64,000 bases of DNA from an uncultured Clostridia bacterium (GCA_937907605.1 CALCYI010000012.1:52200-116199), one strand, 5' to 3'. Shown: positions 38,543 through 48,094, numbered from the stretch's first letter. Program-made: numbers and translations. Notes: generated by a model from the letters alone, not told the origin.

Positions 38543-39739
38543 TTATTTATCCTGAAGTGCTGCGATACCGGGAAGCTCCTTGCCCTCAAGGAATTCAAGG
38601 GAAGCGCCGCCGCCGGTTGAAATATGGCTCATCTTATCTGCAAAGCCGAGCTTTGTTACCGCAGCAACGGAGTCGCCGCCGCCGATGATTGAGATTGCGC
38701 CGCTTTCTGCAACCGCTTTAGCAACTGCAACTGTTCCGTCCTCGAACTGCTTCCATTCGGAAACGCCCATAGGACCGTTCCAGATAATAGTGCCTGCCCC
38801 CCTGATCGCTTTTGCGAAAAGCTCCTGAGAGGTCGGACCGATGTCAAGTCCCATCCAGCCTTCGGGAATTTCGTCCGAATAAACAACCATTGATTCGGTG
38901 TTTTCGTCATACTCCTTGCCGACCTTGTTATCAATCGGGATAAGGAAGCTGACGCCCTTATCGGAGGCTTCCTTCATCATTTCGCCTGCCTTTTCAACCC
39001 AGTCAGCCTCAAGAAGAGAATTTCCGATTGAGTGGCCGAGATACTTCATAAAGGTATAAGCCATACCGCCGCCGATAATGATAGTGTCGCATTTGTCGAG
39101 AAGGTTGGTGATAACGCCGATTTTGTCGGATACCTTAGCGCCGCCGAGAATTGCTACGAGAGGTCTCTTCGGGTCAGCGAGAGCGCCGCCCATAAACTCG
39201 ATTTCCTTCTGGATAAGATAGCCGCATACTGCAGGAAGGTAAGCCGCAACGCCCGTAGTTGAGCAGTGCGCCCTGTGGGCAGTACCGAAAGCGTCGTTTA
39301 CGAATACGTCAGCAAGGGAAGCAAGCTCTTTTGAGAAATTTTCCTCGTTCTTGGTTTCCTCAGCTCTGTATCTTACGTTTTCAAGGAGCATAACCTCGCC
39401 GTCCTTAAGGGCGTCAGCCATAGCTCTTGCGTTTTCGCCTACAACATCCGGGTCCTCAGCAAGCTTAACCACAACTCCGAGATACTCGGAGAGCTTCTTT
39501 GCTACGGGAGCAAGGCTGAATTCGGGCTTGTACTCTCCCTTAGGTCTGCCGAGATGGGAGCAGAGGATAACTCTTGCGCCGTTTTCCATTAAGTATTTAA
39601 TGGTCGGAAGAGCCGCAACGATTCTCTTATCGTTTGTAATTTCGCCATCCTTGAGCGGAACGTTGAAATCGCAGCGGGCGAGAACTCTTTTGCCTCTTAC
39701 GTCGATATCTTCAATGGTCTTTTTGTTTAAAGCGTTCAT
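38543..39739 (-). CDS. pgk: phosphoglycerate kinase
   Basis: A 398-residue glycolytic kinase making ATP from 1,3-bisphosphoglycerate. It has KRVLARCDFNVPLKDG, the SHLGRPKGE substrate loop, NDAFGTAHRAHCSTTG, LGGAKVSDKIGVI and the C-terminal GGGDSVAAVTKLGFADKMSHISTGGGASLEF in outline. Normal length. Start after AAAGGAG. First gene of the pgk-tpiA-gpmI operon, read from the promoter at 39783-39811. gapA is not adjacent. Confidence 0.98.
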   Translation of the reverse strand: MNALNKKTIEDIDVRGKRVLARCDFNVPLKDGEITNDKRIVAALPTIKYLMENGARVILCSHLGRPKGEYKPEFSLAPVAKKLSEYLGVVVKLAEDPDVVGENARAMADALKDGEVMLLENVRYRAEETKNEENFSKELASLADVFVNDAFGTAHRAHCSTTGVAAYLPAVCGYLIQKEIEFMGGALADPKRPLVAILGGAKVSDKIGVITNLLDKCDTIIIGGGMAYTFMKYLGHSIGNSLLEADWVEKAGEMMKEASDKGVSFLIPIDNKVGKEYDENTESMVVYSDEIPEGWMGLDIGPTSQELFAKAIRGAGTIIWNGPMGVSEWKQFEDGTVAVAKAVAESGAISIIGGGDSVAAVTKLGFADKMSHISTGGGASLEFLEGKELPGIAALQDK

Positions 39740-39782
39740 TTAATATATCTCCTTTATGATTTGTTTAAATTTTAACGATAAC

Positions 39783-39863
39783 ATTATATATTATTTTATT
39801 TAATTATGCAACTATTATTTTTACATAAAACATATTGCAATTTCTAAACTGCCGTGATAATAT
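39783..39863. promoter_or_regulatory. divergent promoters of pgk and the zincin lipoprotein
   Basis: Leftward (pgk): minus strand TTGCAT (39811-39806), 17-bp spacer, TATAAT (39788-39783). Rightward: TTGCAA (39835-39840), 17-bp spacer, TAATAT (39858-39863). Confidence 0.7.
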
Positions 39864-39879
39864 CGCATTGGTGATAATA

Positions 39880-41481
39880 ATGAAAAGAATTCTTAGTATA
39901 TGTCTTGTATTTGTAACGCTTTTTCTCTGCTCCTGTTCTCTGCTTCCCGTACAGAGAGAGGGGCTCGTTGAAATAGAGGGCTTTGACGAGGGAATAGAGG
40001 CAGTATGCTGGGTAGCCTTCGACGGCGATACCATGGCTGCGATTACAAGCAACAGACGCGGCGAGGAGGAGTATTATTACGGCTTAAGCCTGATTAATAC
40101 CAAGAGCGCAAGTGTGGTTAAATCCGCCGATTTGTCCGACTGTCCGCTTAAGGACTTTGACAGGGTTGAATTCAGCGAGGACGGGAATATTAAGCTCGTT
40201 TACGGCTATGAGAAAAAGTACGTGCTTTTTAACCGTAAGCTTGAGCAGGTCGGAGATGTTCAAAGCTATACCGAGGAGGAAAAAACGGGCTTTGAGGGTA
40301 ACAGACTTTTTGACAACACTATTGCGGTATACGGCGACTGTATGCATTTTTATAACGATTTCGAAGGCTTCGATTTAATAAACGCTGTAGGCTTCAAAGG
40401 TGAGAATGAAACTCTTACTTTCGTAAAGAATGAGAGGTTTACGCCGCTCGATTCAAAGGAAAAGCTTGTGCTCGGGAGCTATCCTGATCTTGAGGCAGGT
40501 ACTGATATCGTATCTGTTTACGATTTTGAGAGCGATACCGTAATTAACCGCTTTAATACCGTTAAAGAAGAGGGTATGAGCTCGGTATGCGTTATCGCGG
40601 GAAGGCTTAGCGAAAACTGTGCTTATATCAATATCGAATACGGTGACGGCGACCCTGAAAACGGGCATTATTACAATAAGTACTATCTTTGGTATTTCAG
40701 AAACGGCGCCCTTAACGAAGCCTTTGAGGCGGAGAGCTTTACCTATGACAGTCTTAATCAAGAGAACTCAAAGCTCTGTACCGATATTAAAACGGCTTAC
40801 GGGATAAACGTCTATATTGACAAGGAAAACGAGGACCAGCCCGCCGACGACGAGGTATACGGCTATACCTTCGGTCTTTCTCCTCTTAAGGCGTATGTAC
40901 TGCTAAAGCAGCTTACGACCTTCCTTTCATGGTTTCCCGACGGCTTCGTAAAGGAAATGTATCAGGGCTTTAACGACAATATTGTAGAGTTTAGCATTTA
41001 TATCGTGAATGATATAAAGGGCTTCCCCTCGGCGTATGCAAACAGCTATATGGACAGATTCTATATTACGTTTGAAGGGTACAACTGCCTGCCCGAAACG
41101 ATTTACCACGAGTTTATGCACATTATTGAAAGGCGTATCGAATACTACTACGACGAGACCGAGGAGAGTATGTTCGAGCGCTGGGAGAGCTGCAATCCGA
41201 AGGGGTTTGAATATATAGGCTACGACGATGAGTCAGACATTGACTTTTCTCAGTATGAGGATTATTTCCCGTCGTTTTATTCGATGAACGCGATGACCGA
41301 GGATATGGCGGAAACCTTTACCGGTATGCTCGGTGCGGGGCTTGAGGGCAGAGCACCCTTCTGGTACAAAAAGGGAACGCCGCTTGCCGAAAAGGCAAAG
41401 TTCCTCGCCGATTCAATCCGCAGGGCGTATCCGTCGATGAAGTACGCGCCGCCGCAACCGTGGGAAAAGTATATTAACTGA
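39880..41481 (+). CDS. lipoprotein with HExxH zinc-metalloprotease motif
   Basis: A 533-residue secreted lipoprotein. The signal peptide MKRILSICLVFVTLFLCSC ends in a lipobox with lipidated Cys near residue 19. The first 250 residues look beta-rich and propeller-like, with repeated short strands around FDGDTMAAI and IVSVYDFESD. The C-terminal third carries PETIYHEFMHIIERR, with HEFMH at residues 410-414, followed by a glutamate-rich helix and later NAMTEDMAETFTGML, whose Glu/Asp could supply the third zinc ligand. It is therefore a likely gluzincin-type surface peptidase. I do not recognise the family; substrate unknown. ATG chosen for its GGTGAT site and signal peptide. Confidence 0.75.
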   Translation: MKRILSICLVFVTLFLCSCSLLPVQREGLVEIEGFDEGIEAVCWVAFDGDTMAAITSNRRGEEEYYYGLSLINTKSASVVKSADLSDCPLKDFDRVEFSEDGNIKLVYGYEKKYVLFNRKLEQVGDVQSYTEEEKTGFEGNRLFDNTIAVYGDCMHFYNDFEGFDLINAVGFKGENETLTFVKNERFTPLDSKEKLVLGSYPDLEAGTDIVSVYDFESDTVINRFNTVKEEGMSSVCVIAGRLSENCAYINIEYGDGDPENGHYYNKYYLWYFRNGALNEAFEAESFTYDSLNQENSKLCTDIKTAYGINVYIDKENEDQPADDEVYGYTFGLSPLKAYVLLKQLTTFLSWFPDGFVKEMYQGFNDNIVEFSIYIVNDIKGFPSAYANSYMDRFYITFEGYNCLPETIYHEFMHIIERRIEYYYDETEESMFERWESCNPKGFEYIGYDDESDIDFSQYEDYFPSFYSMNAMTEDMAETFTGMLGAGLEGRAPFWYKKGTPLAEKAKFLADSIRRAYPSMKYAPPQPWEKYIN

Positions 41482-41541
41482 TTTTTTCGAGAAGCTAAGC
41501 CTAAAAAACAATTTCTACTTTTATTCTACCTGAGATTTATT

Positions 41542-41570
41542 GCTAAAGCGGAGCAGGGCTGATATAATTT
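41542..41570 (+). promoter_or_regulatory. promoter of the XRE-membrane protein gene
   Basis: TTGCTA 41542-41547, 17-bp spacer, TATAAT 41565-41570, just 16 bp before the start codon. Confidence 0.65.
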
Positions 41571-41585
41571 TCGCGAGGTGATTTA

Positions 41586-42866
41586 ATGGACAATTACAAG
41601 TTCGGCAATCTAATATGTGCTATGAGAGAGGCGCATAATTTTACGCAAAGGGAGTTTGCCGATATTCTTAACGTATCGGATAAGGCGGTATCCAAATGGG
41701 AAAACGGTCAGGCAATACCGAGAATGGACACTCTTGAAAAAATAGCAAGTACTCTTGATACCACTGTTGAGGAATTAATAACGCTGAGCAATGACAATAT
41801 TAAGAGAATACTGATTAAGAATTCTTTCGGAACGCTGCTCCATTTTCAGATTGACGGCGAAATCATCAGTCTTAAAACAGCGGAAGAAAAATGGATGCTC
41901 ATTGACGCCGCAAAGGAGGAGCATGAGGTAGTCGTATTCGGAGAGCTTAAGTTTAACGAGCTTGTTGAAGATACCGAGGAGCCGGAAACCTTCAAGGACA
42001 AGCTTTTGCAAAAGGGCGTAAAGAAATTAACCAAATGGGCGGATAAGCAGATTAACAGGGCGGTTATAAGAGCTAAGTGCTTTTACAAGCTCGGCGATAT
42101 AAAAAACGACGAGGTAATCGAGGTCGAAAACGAGCTCTTTTCCGCAGGTGATAAAATGTGGATTTTCAAGGATCTTGACTTTTCATACCCGAAGCTACTT
42201 TGCAGCTGTAATAAAGAGCTTACAAACGCCGAATGTCTGAACGAGGAGGCAGCCTTTGCCGATTTCAGAAAAAGGGCGTTAACAAGCGAGCTTGGTATTA
42301 ACATACCGCTAATGCTTATCGCTTATCCGTTCAGAAAAAGGTATTTCAAAAACATACTTAAGCCGAGCGGGTTGATGAAATATTTTTCAAAGGCTGATTA
42401 TTACGTTGAAAAGAACGGAAAGCAGGACGAAAAGGCAAAGAGAATTAAGCATCCGTTTCTCAGAATAGTAGGAATTATTGTTCTGCTCATAGCGCTCTGG
42501 ATTGGAATTGAAGTCGGCTCAGGGATTCTTTTTGTAACAAGCGATAAGCCGTATCTTGTATCCTCGGATTTAAGTACAATAACCTACGCCAGAGAGGTTT
42601 ATGTCAGGATTGACGGACTCCCTAAGGATGCGATATCAAATAAATTCCTCGGAGCTGAGGTTTGGGATGACGCTCGCATTGACGGCAAATCAAAAACAGA
42701 CCAGTATTTTGATGAGCATAAGGTTTGTACCTATACCGATAAGGCCGGGGACACATACCTCTGGTTAGTATTAGATTACGGCGATAATTACATTGATGAG
42801 GATACAGGCGAAAACAGGGAATATGACGATTATACGGAACATTACGTTTACAAACTTCAGCCGTAA
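41586..42866 (+). CDS. XRE-family regulator with membrane-anchored C-terminal domain
   Basis: A 426-residue protein. Residues about 5-65 are a Cro/CI helix-turn-helix: AMREAHNFTQREFADILNVSDKAVSKWENGQAIPRMDTLEKIA. Residues 70-290 are a cytoplasmic domain I do not recognise, with two Cys near LLCSCNKELTNAECL. One span lies at about 293-315 (FLRIVGIIVLLIALWIGIEV), and the last 110 residues, rich in Asp and Tyr, would be outside. This is the plan of a one-component membrane sensor that binds DNA. Ligand and targets unknown. Monocistronic; ribosome site GAGGTG. Confidence 0.75.
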   Translation: MDNYKFGNLICAMREAHNFTQREFADILNVSDKAVSKWENGQAIPRMDTLEKIASTLDTTVEELITLSNDNIKRILIKNSFGTLLHFQIDGEIISLKTAEEKWMLIDAAKEEHEVVVFGELKFNELVEDTEEPETFKDKLLQKGVKKLTKWADKQINRAVIRAKCFYKLGDIKNDEVIEVENELFSAGDKMWIFKDLDFSYPKLLCSCNKELTNAECLNEEAAFADFRKRALTSELGINIPLMLIAYPFRKRYFKNILKPSGLMKYFSKADYYVEKNGKQDEKAKRIKHPFLRIVGIIVLLIALWIGIEVGSGILFVTSDKPYLVSSDLSTITYAREVYVRIDGLPKDAISNKFLGAEVWDDARIDGKSKTDQYFDEHKVCTYTDKAGDTYLWLVLDYGDNYIDEDTGENREYDDYTEHYVYKLQP

Positions 42867-42873
42867 AAAGAAA

Positions 42874-42906
42874 AATAACGCTCTCGTTTTGAGAGCGTTA
42901 TTTTTT
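42874..42906. terminator. bidirectional terminator
   Basis: AATAACGCTCTC-GTTTT-GAGAGCGTTATT plus TTTT, between the XRE-membrane gene and the convergent small lipoprotein. Confidence 0.88.
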
Positions 42907-43225
42907 AGTTCATCGCGTCGGATACTGCGTCGCCCGCTTCGTCAATAGCGCCCGCCGCGCCGTCTGCTGCGTCGTCAACGCCCTGACCGATGTCGTCGCC
43001 TACTCTGTCAGCTCTGTCAGCAATATCGCTGCCCGCGTCGGAAATGTCCTCGCCGACGTTGTTATTGTCGGTAGTGCCGTTAGTGGTTGAGGAGGTTCTG
43101 TTTTCGGTCGTCATAGTCGTACTTGTGCTGTCAAGGGTTGCGTCCTTCATACCGTTATTTGCGCATGCTGTTAAAACGGCTGAAAGCATAATGACTGCAA
43201 GTGCAATAATTAATATTTTTCTCAT
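42905..43225 (-). CDS. small low-complexity lipoprotein
   Basis: A 106-residue lipoprotein: MRKILIIALAVIMLSAVLTA followed by the lipobox cysteine at residue 21. The mature part is Thr/Ser/Asn-rich, then a string of Asp/Ala/Gly-rich helical repeats (DISDAGSDIADRADRVGDDI). Such proteins recur near ypeB in Clostridia, and a spore-envelope role is possible, but nothing here proves it. The ATG at 43225 has GAAAGGAAAG upstream. It lies 60 bp downstream of ypeB on the same strand, probably in the same transcript. Confidence 0.75.
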   Translation of the reverse strand: MRKILIIALAVIMLSAVLTACANNGMKDATLDSTSTTMTTENRTSSTTNGTTDNNNVGEDISDAGSDIADRADRVGDDIGQGVDDAADGAAGAIDEAGDAVSDAMN

Positions 43226-43285
43226 AGTAACTTTCCTTTCAAATTTACTTTTATTATTGTTAGCGTGTTTATCAAAATTATACAT

Positions 43286-44614
43286 TTATTTTACAAGAGT
43301 TCCGTTATCGGTGTAGAGAAGAAGCATAATGTCCTCCTCCTCGCCTGTTTTTGAATTTACATATATAAGCGCGTCCTCGCCCGTATCCCTGCCTGTGCAG
43401 GCAAATTCGTAGCACATTACCTCCTTTCCGCTTGGCTTGGGGATAATGCAGCGCTTTACGCCGTTGACCTTGAGGTACGGCGAGAGTCTGCTCTGCGCGT
43501 CGGAAAGAGTAAGTGAGGATTCAAAATTCCCCCTGTCAATATGGTTCGTAAGATAGGTCGCTGCGTCAAGTGATACCACGCTCCCGTCCGAGAGCGAAAC
43601 GCCGACCTTGATTAAGTCGCTGTAACAATAAATATCGTTTTTTGCATATGCAAAGTTAATCGTACAGATATTGTCCGAGGTTGCATAGTACGAGCTTTTC
43701 ATATCGGTATATCCGATACGGTTCAAAAACTTTTCCGCGATATTAATTGCGTTTTCCTCGCTGATGTCGGAGCCGTTTATCAGCCCCGAGTAGAGAATGG
43801 ATTTAATAAAGCCGCCCTGCTTTGTTACCGAAATTGTATATCTTCCCGTGGTTAAGGTGTAGCAGGGGAGCTTTGCCTTTTCGTCGGAGGAATATACGAT
43901 TTTATTTAAGCTCACGTCAAGGCAGCGCGCGGCAATACGCTTTGCCTCCTCCGTGCTTTTTACGTCGGAGGAGGATACAAGAGAGGATTTCTTGTTTAAT
44001 ACCTGGTCGGAAAAGGGCCCGTCGTAAAGCAGGGTGGGGTAGCTCTCAAAGGTTTTAGCGCTCTCTGAAAAGCTGTTTGAAAGCGGAGTTACGGAAATAT
44101 CGGCGGTGCTTTTTATTTCGCCCTCAGTAATTTTAGCGCCCGAGTTTACAATATCCGTCATCATATTTGCGGATTTTAAAAATTCCTCCGAATACCTCAG
44201 CAGCGTAACAAGGTTAGCGTGCTCCTTTTCCGTAATCGGCTGCCCGAGCTCAAGCTTCGACTGTATATACTGCGCATAGTCGCTTGCCTGAGTTAAAAAC
44301 TTATACGTATTGCCGAGCTCCATCTGAGACGCGGGAAGACGGCTGAGGGCGTTTTTCGCTACCGAGCACTGTGCAAACAGGTCCTTTGTAAGCTCCTTTT
44401 GCTCGTTTGCCGAATTTGAATAAAGGCTCTTAGTAAGGTCGGTATTTACAGTATTAAGACATTCGCCGAGCTCAGATAGCGAATGCTGATAGCTGACCTC
44501 AAGCAGCTTCTTGTATTCGTTCATATTCCTTGTGTTTATGATTGCCGTTGCTATTACTATCGCAAGCCCCACAATCATAAAGGACGTGATTCTTACCTTT
44601 CCTCTGATTTTCAT
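43286..44614 (-). CDS. ypeB: germination protein YpeB
   Basis: A 442-residue spore membrane protein. YpeB stabilises the cortex-lytic enzyme SleB and is needed for germination. It has an N-terminal span (about 10-27), a helical part with LGECLNTVNTDLTKSLYSNS, the PLLYDGPFSDQVLNKK-like motif (TLLYDGPFSDQVLNKK) near residue 195 and C-terminal PepSY-like repeats (SEENAINIAEKFLNRIGYTD, TLSDAQSRLSPYLKV). The length is typical. The sleB gene usually found next to it is absent here. Start after CGGAGG. This is good evidence that the organism sporulates. Confidence 0.9.
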   Translation of the reverse strand: MKIRGKVRITSFMIVGLAIVIATAIINTRNMNEYKKLLEVSYQHSLSELGECLNTVNTDLTKSLYSNSANEQKELTKDLFAQCSVAKNALSRLPASQMELGNTYKFLTQASDYAQYIQSKLELGQPITEKEHANLVTLLRYSEEFLKSANMMTDIVNSGAKITEGEIKSTADISVTPLSNSFSESAKTFESYPTLLYDGPFSDQVLNKKSSLVSSSDVKSTEEAKRIAARCLDVSLNKIVYSSDEKAKLPCYTLTTGRYTISVTKQGGFIKSILYSGLINGSDISEENAINIAEKFLNRIGYTDMKSSYYATSDNICTINFAYAKNDIYCYSDLIKVGVSLSDGSVVSLDAATYLTNHIDRGNFESSLTLSDAQSRLSPYLKVNGVKRCIIPKPSGKEVMCYEFACTGRDTGEDALIYVNSKTGEEEDIMLLLYTDNGTLVK

Positions 44615-44680
44615 ATTTTACCTCCGTTACATTTTAATATAGCATTTTCCGTTTTCTTCGAAATATACGGGCAATTTTTA

Positions 44681-44709
44681 TTGAAAGTGCTTTTATATTA
44701 TGATATAAT
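44681..44709 (+). promoter_or_regulatory. proB-proA promoter
   Basis: TTGAAA 44681-44686, 17-bp spacer, TATAAT 44704-44709, about 30 bp before proB. Confidence 0.75.
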
Positions 44710-44740
44710 ATTAAATACTTTAAGTTGGAGTAATAGGCTT

Positions 44741-45517
44741 ATGGCTGAATTTGTAAAAAAAAGAATTGTCGTTAAGGTCGGTACCTCGACGCTGACTCAC
44801 GGCACGGGAAAAACGAATATTGCAAGGGTTGAAAAGCTTTCGACCGTGCTTTCGGATTTGCACAATATGGGGCACGAGGTAATCCTCGTATCTTCGGGCG
44901 CGGTAGGAGTCGGAGTCGGCAAGCTCGGCTTAAAGGAAAGACCGACGACCACTAAGGAGCTTCAGGCTGCCGCCGCTATCGGACAGGGCGAGCTTATGTT
45001 CCTTTACGATAAAATGTTTTCACAGTACGGAGTTATAGTATCCCAGCTTTTGTTTACCGAGGAGGAGCTGAGCGACGAAACAAGCAGAGCGCACCTTGTG
45101 GATACCTTCAATCAGCTTCTTGAATTCGGCTCAATCCCGATTGTGAATGAAAACGACAGCGTTTCGGTTGACGAGCTTCTGAACGGCGACAACGATGTGC
45201 TTTCAGCGAGAGTTGCGGAGCTAACAAAAGCGGATATACTTATTATGCTCACCGACACCGACGGACTTTACGACAGTAACCCGAGCGAGAACGAAAACGC
45301 AAGGCTCATTGAAACGGTTGATAGAATTACTCCCGAAATTGAAAAAGCCGCGGGCGGCTCGGGCAGAGCGGGCACGGGCGGCTTTACAACCAAGATTAAC
45401 GCCGCAAGGCTTGCAACCTCCGCCGGCATACCCGTAGTTATTATGAACGGTAAGAAGCCTTCAAATATCTACAGGATAATTGAAGGCAAGAGCATAGGAA
45501 CAAAATTTTTAGCATAA
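44741..45517 (+). CDS. proB: glutamate 5-kinase
   Basis: A 258-residue amino-acid kinase that phosphorylates glutamate, the first step of proline synthesis. KRIVVKVGTSTLTHGTGK binds ATP; LVSSGAVGVGVGKLGL, VNENDSVSVDEL and GTGGFTTKINAARLATSAGIPVVIMNG are family signatures. It is the short form lacking the C-terminal PUA domain found in E. coli. Feedback by proline is still expected through the kinase domain. The ATG at 44741 has GGAG 10 bp upstream; the longer frame from 44483 overlaps ypeB and the promoter. Followed by proA after 12 bp. Confidence 0.95.
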   Translation: MAEFVKKRIVVKVGTSTLTHGTGKTNIARVEKLSTVLSDLHNMGHEVILVSSGAVGVGVGKLGLKERPTTTKELQAAAAIGQGELMFLYDKMFSQYGVIVSQLLFTEEELSDETSRAHLVDTFNQLLEFGSIPIVNENDSVSVDELLNGDNDVLSARVAELTKADILIMLTDTDGLYDSNPSENENARLIETVDRITPEIEKAAGGSGRAGTGGFTTKINAARLATSAGIPVVIMNGKKPSNIYRIIEGKSIGTKFLA

Positions 45518-45529
45518 GGATTTGATTTT

Positions 45530-46771
45530 ATGTCAGTTAAACAGCTTGGAATAAACGCTTCTAAAACGAAAACCTTTTTATCCCTTGCAACTGCCGAGGA
45601 TAAAAATAGGGCGCTTACTTTAATCGCCGACGCGCTTATAGAAAAAAGCGGGGAAATAATAAAGGCGAATGAGCTTGACCTTGAAAACGGAAAAAAGAAC
45701 GGTCTTAACGCAGGTCTGCTTGACCGCCTTATGCTGAATGAGGAGCGTATTAAGGATATCTCCGACGGAGTGCGCGAGGTAGTGAAGCTTGACGACCCGT
45801 GCAGCAAAACCGTATACGAATATGAAAAGGACAACGGCTTAAAAATAAAAAAGATAACCGTACCCATCGGCGTAATCGGTATAATCTACGAGGCGCGTCC
45901 GAACGTTACTGCCGACGCTGCGGCGCTTTGCCTTAAAAGCGGAAACGCCGTTATTCTCAGGGGCGGGAAAGAGGCAATCAACTCTAACAAAGCGATTGCG
46001 GATATTATGCGCGAAGCTGTGGAAAAAGCAGGCTTCCCGAGGGACGTTATCCAACTCGTTGAGGACACCTCAAGGGAATCCTCAAACGAAATGATGACGA
46101 TGAACGAATACCTTGACTGCCTTATTCCGAGAGGCGGCAAGGGGCTTATTAAAGCCGTCGTTGAAAATTCAACCGTCCCCGTAATCGAAACAGGCTCGGG
46201 CAACTGCCATATTTACGTTGACGAGAGCGCAGATATTGATATGGCGGCGAATATTATATTCAACGCAAAAACGCAGAGAATAAGCGTTTGCAACGCCTGC
46301 GAGAGCCTCGTCATCCACAGCGGTATTATTGATAGGGCGCTGCCCGTAATTAAGGCAAGGCTTGACGAAAAGAATACCGAAATCAGGGGCGACGAAAGAG
46401 CGCTTGCCGCTTGTCACGATATTAAAAGGGCTGACGACGCGGACTTTTATACCGAATACCTCGACTATATTATCAGCGTAAAAACTGTTGACTCTCTCGA
46501 CGAAGCGATTGAGCATATTAATTCACACTCAACTCACCACAGCGAAGCAATAATAACGAACAATAAAGAAAACGCAGAACGGTTTTTACAGTGCATTGAC
46601 TCAAGCTCTGTATACGTAAACGCGTCCACGCGCTTTACGGACGGTAACGAGTTCGGGCTCGGCGCGGAAATCGGAATATCAACCCAGAAGCTCCACGCAA
46701 GAGGACCTATGGGACTCAGGGAGCTTACCTCAACCAAGTATCTTATTTATGGAGACGGACAGGTAAGATAA
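45530..46771 (+). CDS. proA: glutamate-5-semialdehyde dehydrogenase (gamma-glutamyl phosphate reductase)
   Basis: A 413-residue aldehyde-dehydrogenase-fold enzyme reducing gamma-glutamyl phosphate with NADPH. Signatures: VPIGVIGIIYEARPNVTADA, LKSGNAVILRGGKEAINSN, LIPRGGKGLI, the catalytic cysteine region RISVCNACESLVIH, and the C-terminal FGLGAEIGISTQKLHARGPMG. Normal length. The stop overlaps the next start by one base (TAATG), linking proBA with the envelope genes that follow. Confidence 0.97.
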   Translation: MSVKQLGINASKTKTFLSLATAEDKNRALTLIADALIEKSGEIIKANELDLENGKKNGLNAGLLDRLMLNEERIKDISDGVREVVKLDDPCSKTVYEYEKDNGLKIKKITVPIGVIGIIYEARPNVTADAAALCLKSGNAVILRGGKEAINSNKAIADIMREAVEKAGFPRDVIQLVEDTSRESSNEMMTMNEYLDCLIPRGGKGLIKAVVENSTVPVIETGSGNCHIYVDESADIDMAANIIFNAKTQRISVCNACESLVIHSGIIDRALPVIKARLDEKNTEIRGDERALAACHDIKRADDADFYTEYLDYIISVKTVDSLDEAIEHINSHSTHHSEAIITNNKENAERFLQCIDSSSVYVNASTRFTDGNEFGLGAEIGISTQKLHARGPMGLRELTSTKYLIYGDGQVR

Positions 46772-48072
46772 TGAAAAGAAAAGATTTGGAAAACGTTGAA
46801 TTTGACTCCGTAGGGGTTGAAGAATACGGAAGAAACAGAAAAAAAGGTAAAAAGAAAAGAAGCGCCGGAAAAATCTTTTTCGGCTTTATCGGCGTTGTAA
46901 TCCTTCTTCTCGCTGTGTTTGTAATTACGGTTAAGCTCGTTAATCCCGACGCGGACTTGTCGCGAATTATTCCCACAGTGCCGAGAGAAAAGGCGGTACA
47001 GTTTATCGACGAGAAGCTGCTCGGCAAGACCACTACGGCTGCTCCGACTACCGAGACGCCTACCGAAACCACAACCTCTGCGCCCGAGACCACCAAGGCG
47101 GTTAATATGTACCTTCCGATTGAGGAATTTGCGCTCAATACGGCTGTTGAAGGAAATCAGTTGGGCAATCTCCTTGCGGGAGGCAAGGCGGCGACGGATA
47201 TGAGCTATTTATACCATATCGTTGACGGACGCGGAATATACCGCTTTGCACCGTCGAGCGAGGGCTATTACAGGATTTATAAATCCGAGGACAAGCTCTC
47301 CTCGCTCAACCTCAGGGGCGAGTATATCTACTTTGTAAACGATAAGGAGAATAAGCTCTACCGTCTTAAAAAGGGTGAGCAGAAGCCCGCGGCGATTGCG
47401 GATAACGTTAAGCTTGCATACGTTTACGACAGCGAGGTGTTCTACACCACGACGGATAACGAAATCGGAATTATGGGTATTAAAGAGCTTAAGCCAAAGC
47501 TTATTTTCGACGAGTCCACGCCGGATGTTGTTGAGCTAATCGGAATTTCGCTGAATTCGGTATTCTTCACGATGACGAGCGGAGACGGAACCGTAAGCTA
47601 TATGACCGTATCAAAGGCGGGCGGCGAGGCTGAACCGTTCAGACCTGAGAGCGAAAACGGCAAAATTCTTTCTCCCGTGCTTGAAAACGGATTTTTATAC
47701 TACTACGAAAAGCAGGACGATTTTTCCTACAATCTCTGCAGGCAAAAATTCGGCTCAAAGAAGGTCGTAACTCTCGTAGAGGGCGCGACCTCGTTCAACC
47801 CTCCGATTGTTGAAAACAACAGGCTCTTTTACGGCGAGCTTGACGGCAGCCGCTTCGAAATGAAGGAGCTTAATATGAACAGCGGCGACGTAAAGACAAT
47901 GCTGTATACGAATAACGCGTCGGCGGATAATAATCTTATTATTCAGCACGGCGGCGAATACGACTTTATTATTGGCAAAAAGAACGATAAGGACAGAGTT
48001 TATATAGCTTCGTCTATGTACACGGGCTCGGCAAATATTATGCATTTTGACGAAAACGGCTGGAGTTATTAA
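46771..48072 (+). CDS. membrane-anchored beta-propeller-like protein (DUF5050-type)
   Basis: A 433-residue protein with a basic cytoplasmic head, one span at about residues 34-57, a Thr/Pro-rich linker (about 87-112) and an extracellular domain of repeated short strands: LSSLNLRGEYIYFVNDKENKLYRL, YVYDSEVFYTTTDNEIG, ENGFLYYYEK, ENNRLFYGELDG. The 'IYFVN...LYRL' repeat resembles DUF5050 propellers of Clostridia surface proteins. Function unknown. It overlaps proA by one base and is followed 22 bp later by a flippase, so a wall or surface-polymer role is possible. Confidence 0.75.
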   Translation: MKRKDLENVEFDSVGVEEYGRNRKKGKKKRSAGKIFFGFIGVVILLLAVFVITVKLVNPDADLSRIIPTVPREKAVQFIDEKLLGKTTTAAPTTETPTETTTSAPETTKAVNMYLPIEEFALNTAVEGNQLGNLLAGGKAATDMSYLYHIVDGRGIYRFAPSSEGYYRIYKSEDKLSSLNLRGEYIYFVNDKENKLYRLKKGEQKPAAIADNVKLAYVYDSEVFYTTTDNEIGIMGIKELKPKLIFDESTPDVVELIGISLNSVFFTMTSGDGTVSYMTVSKAGGEAEPFRPESENGKILSPVLENGFLYYYEKQDDFSYNLCRQKFGSKKVVTLVEGATSFNPPIVENNRLFYGELDGSRFEMKELNMNSGDVKTMLYTNNASADNNLIIQHGGEYDFIIGKKNDKDRVYIASSMYTGSANIMHFDENGWSY

Positions 48073-48094
48073 TTCGAAATTAGGAAATTGATTT

